DNA of 64,000 nt from Prevotellaceae bacterium HUN156. GTDB lineage: Bacteria; Bacteroidota; Bacteroidia; Bacteroidales; Bacteroidaceae. Position numbers and translations under genes: made by a program. How positions within the stretch are numbered: position 1 is the first letter of the stretch; each line of letters opens with the position of its first letter. The stretch spans positions 241,433 to 305,432 of the forward strand of contig FPIT01000006.1 in NCBI GenBank assembly GCA_900119285.1, written 5' to 3'. Under the pieces are notes generated by a model that was not told the DNA's origin, ran no database searches, and worked only from the letters and a program-made list of their open reading frames with translations. Below are positions 63,458 through 64,000 of the stretch, one piece after another.

Positions 63458-64000
63458 TTACAAAGCGAATTTATAACCTACGGTAAACATTAATACGCTG
63501 TTCTTATGAGATGCGTCACCATTCTTATTGCCCTTTGTCAGACCCAAGTTATAACGTGCGTCAATCACAAAGTTCTCGAACTCGTAAGAAGCACCAAGAG
63601 GAATAGAGATATCTACCTTTTTCATTTCGTCTTTGAAGCTATTACCATCATTGTCTTTTGCAGACATCAGGAAGCCAGGCTGTATACCTGCCTTAATAGC
63701 CAGACCAGGAATTACATAGTAGTTAGCCAAGATAGGAACATTGATGTAGTCAAGCTTCATCTTGCCATCACCTTCTTTTGCCTTGCAGCCCTGCATAGAA
63801 TACAGTACGCCACCAGTAATGCCAAAGTTCTCAGAGATACCGTACTCTGCCTCAACACCTGCTACCAAGCCAGCCTTCATCTTGACATTATCAAAATCAG
63901 TAATTGTTGCCAATGTCATACCAGCCATTGGCTTCAGAGTAATCTGACCAACCTCGTTCTGAGCATTTGCACTCAACGTAGCAACCATCATGGCTACAAT
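63458..64000 (-). CDS. Outer-membrane beta-barrel protein (PF13568-like), start outside window
   Basis: The C-terminal 180 residues of an outer-membrane barrel protein, related in layout to the gene at 51486 (VLYSMQGCKAKEGDGK versus LIYSMQGYKDEY). The frame is open to the window edge and shows IVAMMVATLSANAQ, the end of a signal peptide, so only about 10-15 residues are missing. Strands KPMAGMTLATITDF, ITGGVLYSMQG and KNSVLMFTVGYKFAL support a small barrel. Function unknown. Confidence 0.75.
   Translation of the reverse strand: MVAMMVATLSANAQNEVGQITLKPMAGMTLATITDFDNVKMKAGLVAGVEAEYGISENFGITGGVLYSMQGCKAKEGDGKMKLDYINVPILANYYVIPGLAIKAGIQPGFLMSAKDNDGNSFKDEMKKVDISIPLGASYEFENFVIDARYNLGLTKGNKNGDASHKNSVLMFTVGYKFAL

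Overview
The window comes from a member of the Bacteroidota, most likely Prevotellaceae (Prevotella/Segatella-like). Evidence for this: the promoters have the Bacteroidota form TTG/TTTG-N19-22-TAnnTTTGC; the encoded RpoB, RpoC, NusG, GltX and malate dehydrogenase are of Bacteroidota type; there is a GLUG/InlB-repeat surface protein with a KGLYIVNGKKIVK-like tail and a 51-residue GGDPGNSW-ending companion peptide; Shine-Dalgarno sequences are mostly weak. There are no rRNA genes, CRISPR arrays, phage genes or transposase genes.

Layout. 1-3.6 kb (+): end of an envelope-glycan operon (partial polyprenyl-phosphate sugar transferase, WecE-like aminotransferase, and a GT87-like membrane glycosyltransferase fused to a sulfatase-modifying/FGE-like domain). 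3.8-6.5 kb (+): ECF sigma factor, putative membrane anti-sigma factor and a secreted protein, translationally coupled. 6.5-25.3 kb: a large LPS/surface-polysaccharide region (DUF6492 and GT11 transferases, two LTA-synthase-like transferases, a lipid A acyltransferase, two LicD proteins, GT2 enzymes, a DUF4422-GT90 fusion, UDP-galactopyranose mutase, an MsbA-like ABC exporter and an FdtA/FdtA-like/FdtB set for 3-amino-sugar synthesis), ending with miaB. 25.3-31 kb: a gene-free, repeat-rich 0.9 kb, then a 1469-residue secreted repeat protein with a possible attenuated leader. 31.1-44.3 kb (-): tRNA-Thr-Tyr-Gly-Thr, tuf, tRNA-Trp, secE, nusG, rplKAJL, rpoBC, in the same order as E. coli thrU-tyrU-glyT-thrT-tufB and the following secE-rpoC genes. 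44.3-64 kb: housekeeping and envelope genes (hpf, xer recombinase, rpsU, aminopeptidase P, GH2 glycosidase, mdh, beta-barrel proteins, gamma-carbonic anhydrase-like protein, kdtA, gltX, pgpH, FadL-like porin, priA).

The most striking content is non-coding. I see three families of short-period repeats scattered through the window. (1) Arrays with an exact 22-bp period in which each unit holds a short palindrome; arm sequences differ from array to array but the architecture is kept (five loci: 3.6, 25.5, 26.0, 48.1, 63.3 kb). (2) Heptamer arrays with consensus close to RTTGAMM, found just after stop codons (rpoB, mdh, miaB, an LTA-synthase-like gene), at the sigma/anti-sigma junction, and inside two coding sequences in reverse orientation. 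(3) Nonamer arrays with a CTAG core, found downstream of tuf, between rplL and rpoB, and in frame inside kdtA. A 277-bp element with 76-bp imperfect terminal inverted repeats (MITE-like) lies at 25.7 kb. All of this was read by eye; no database or folding program was used.
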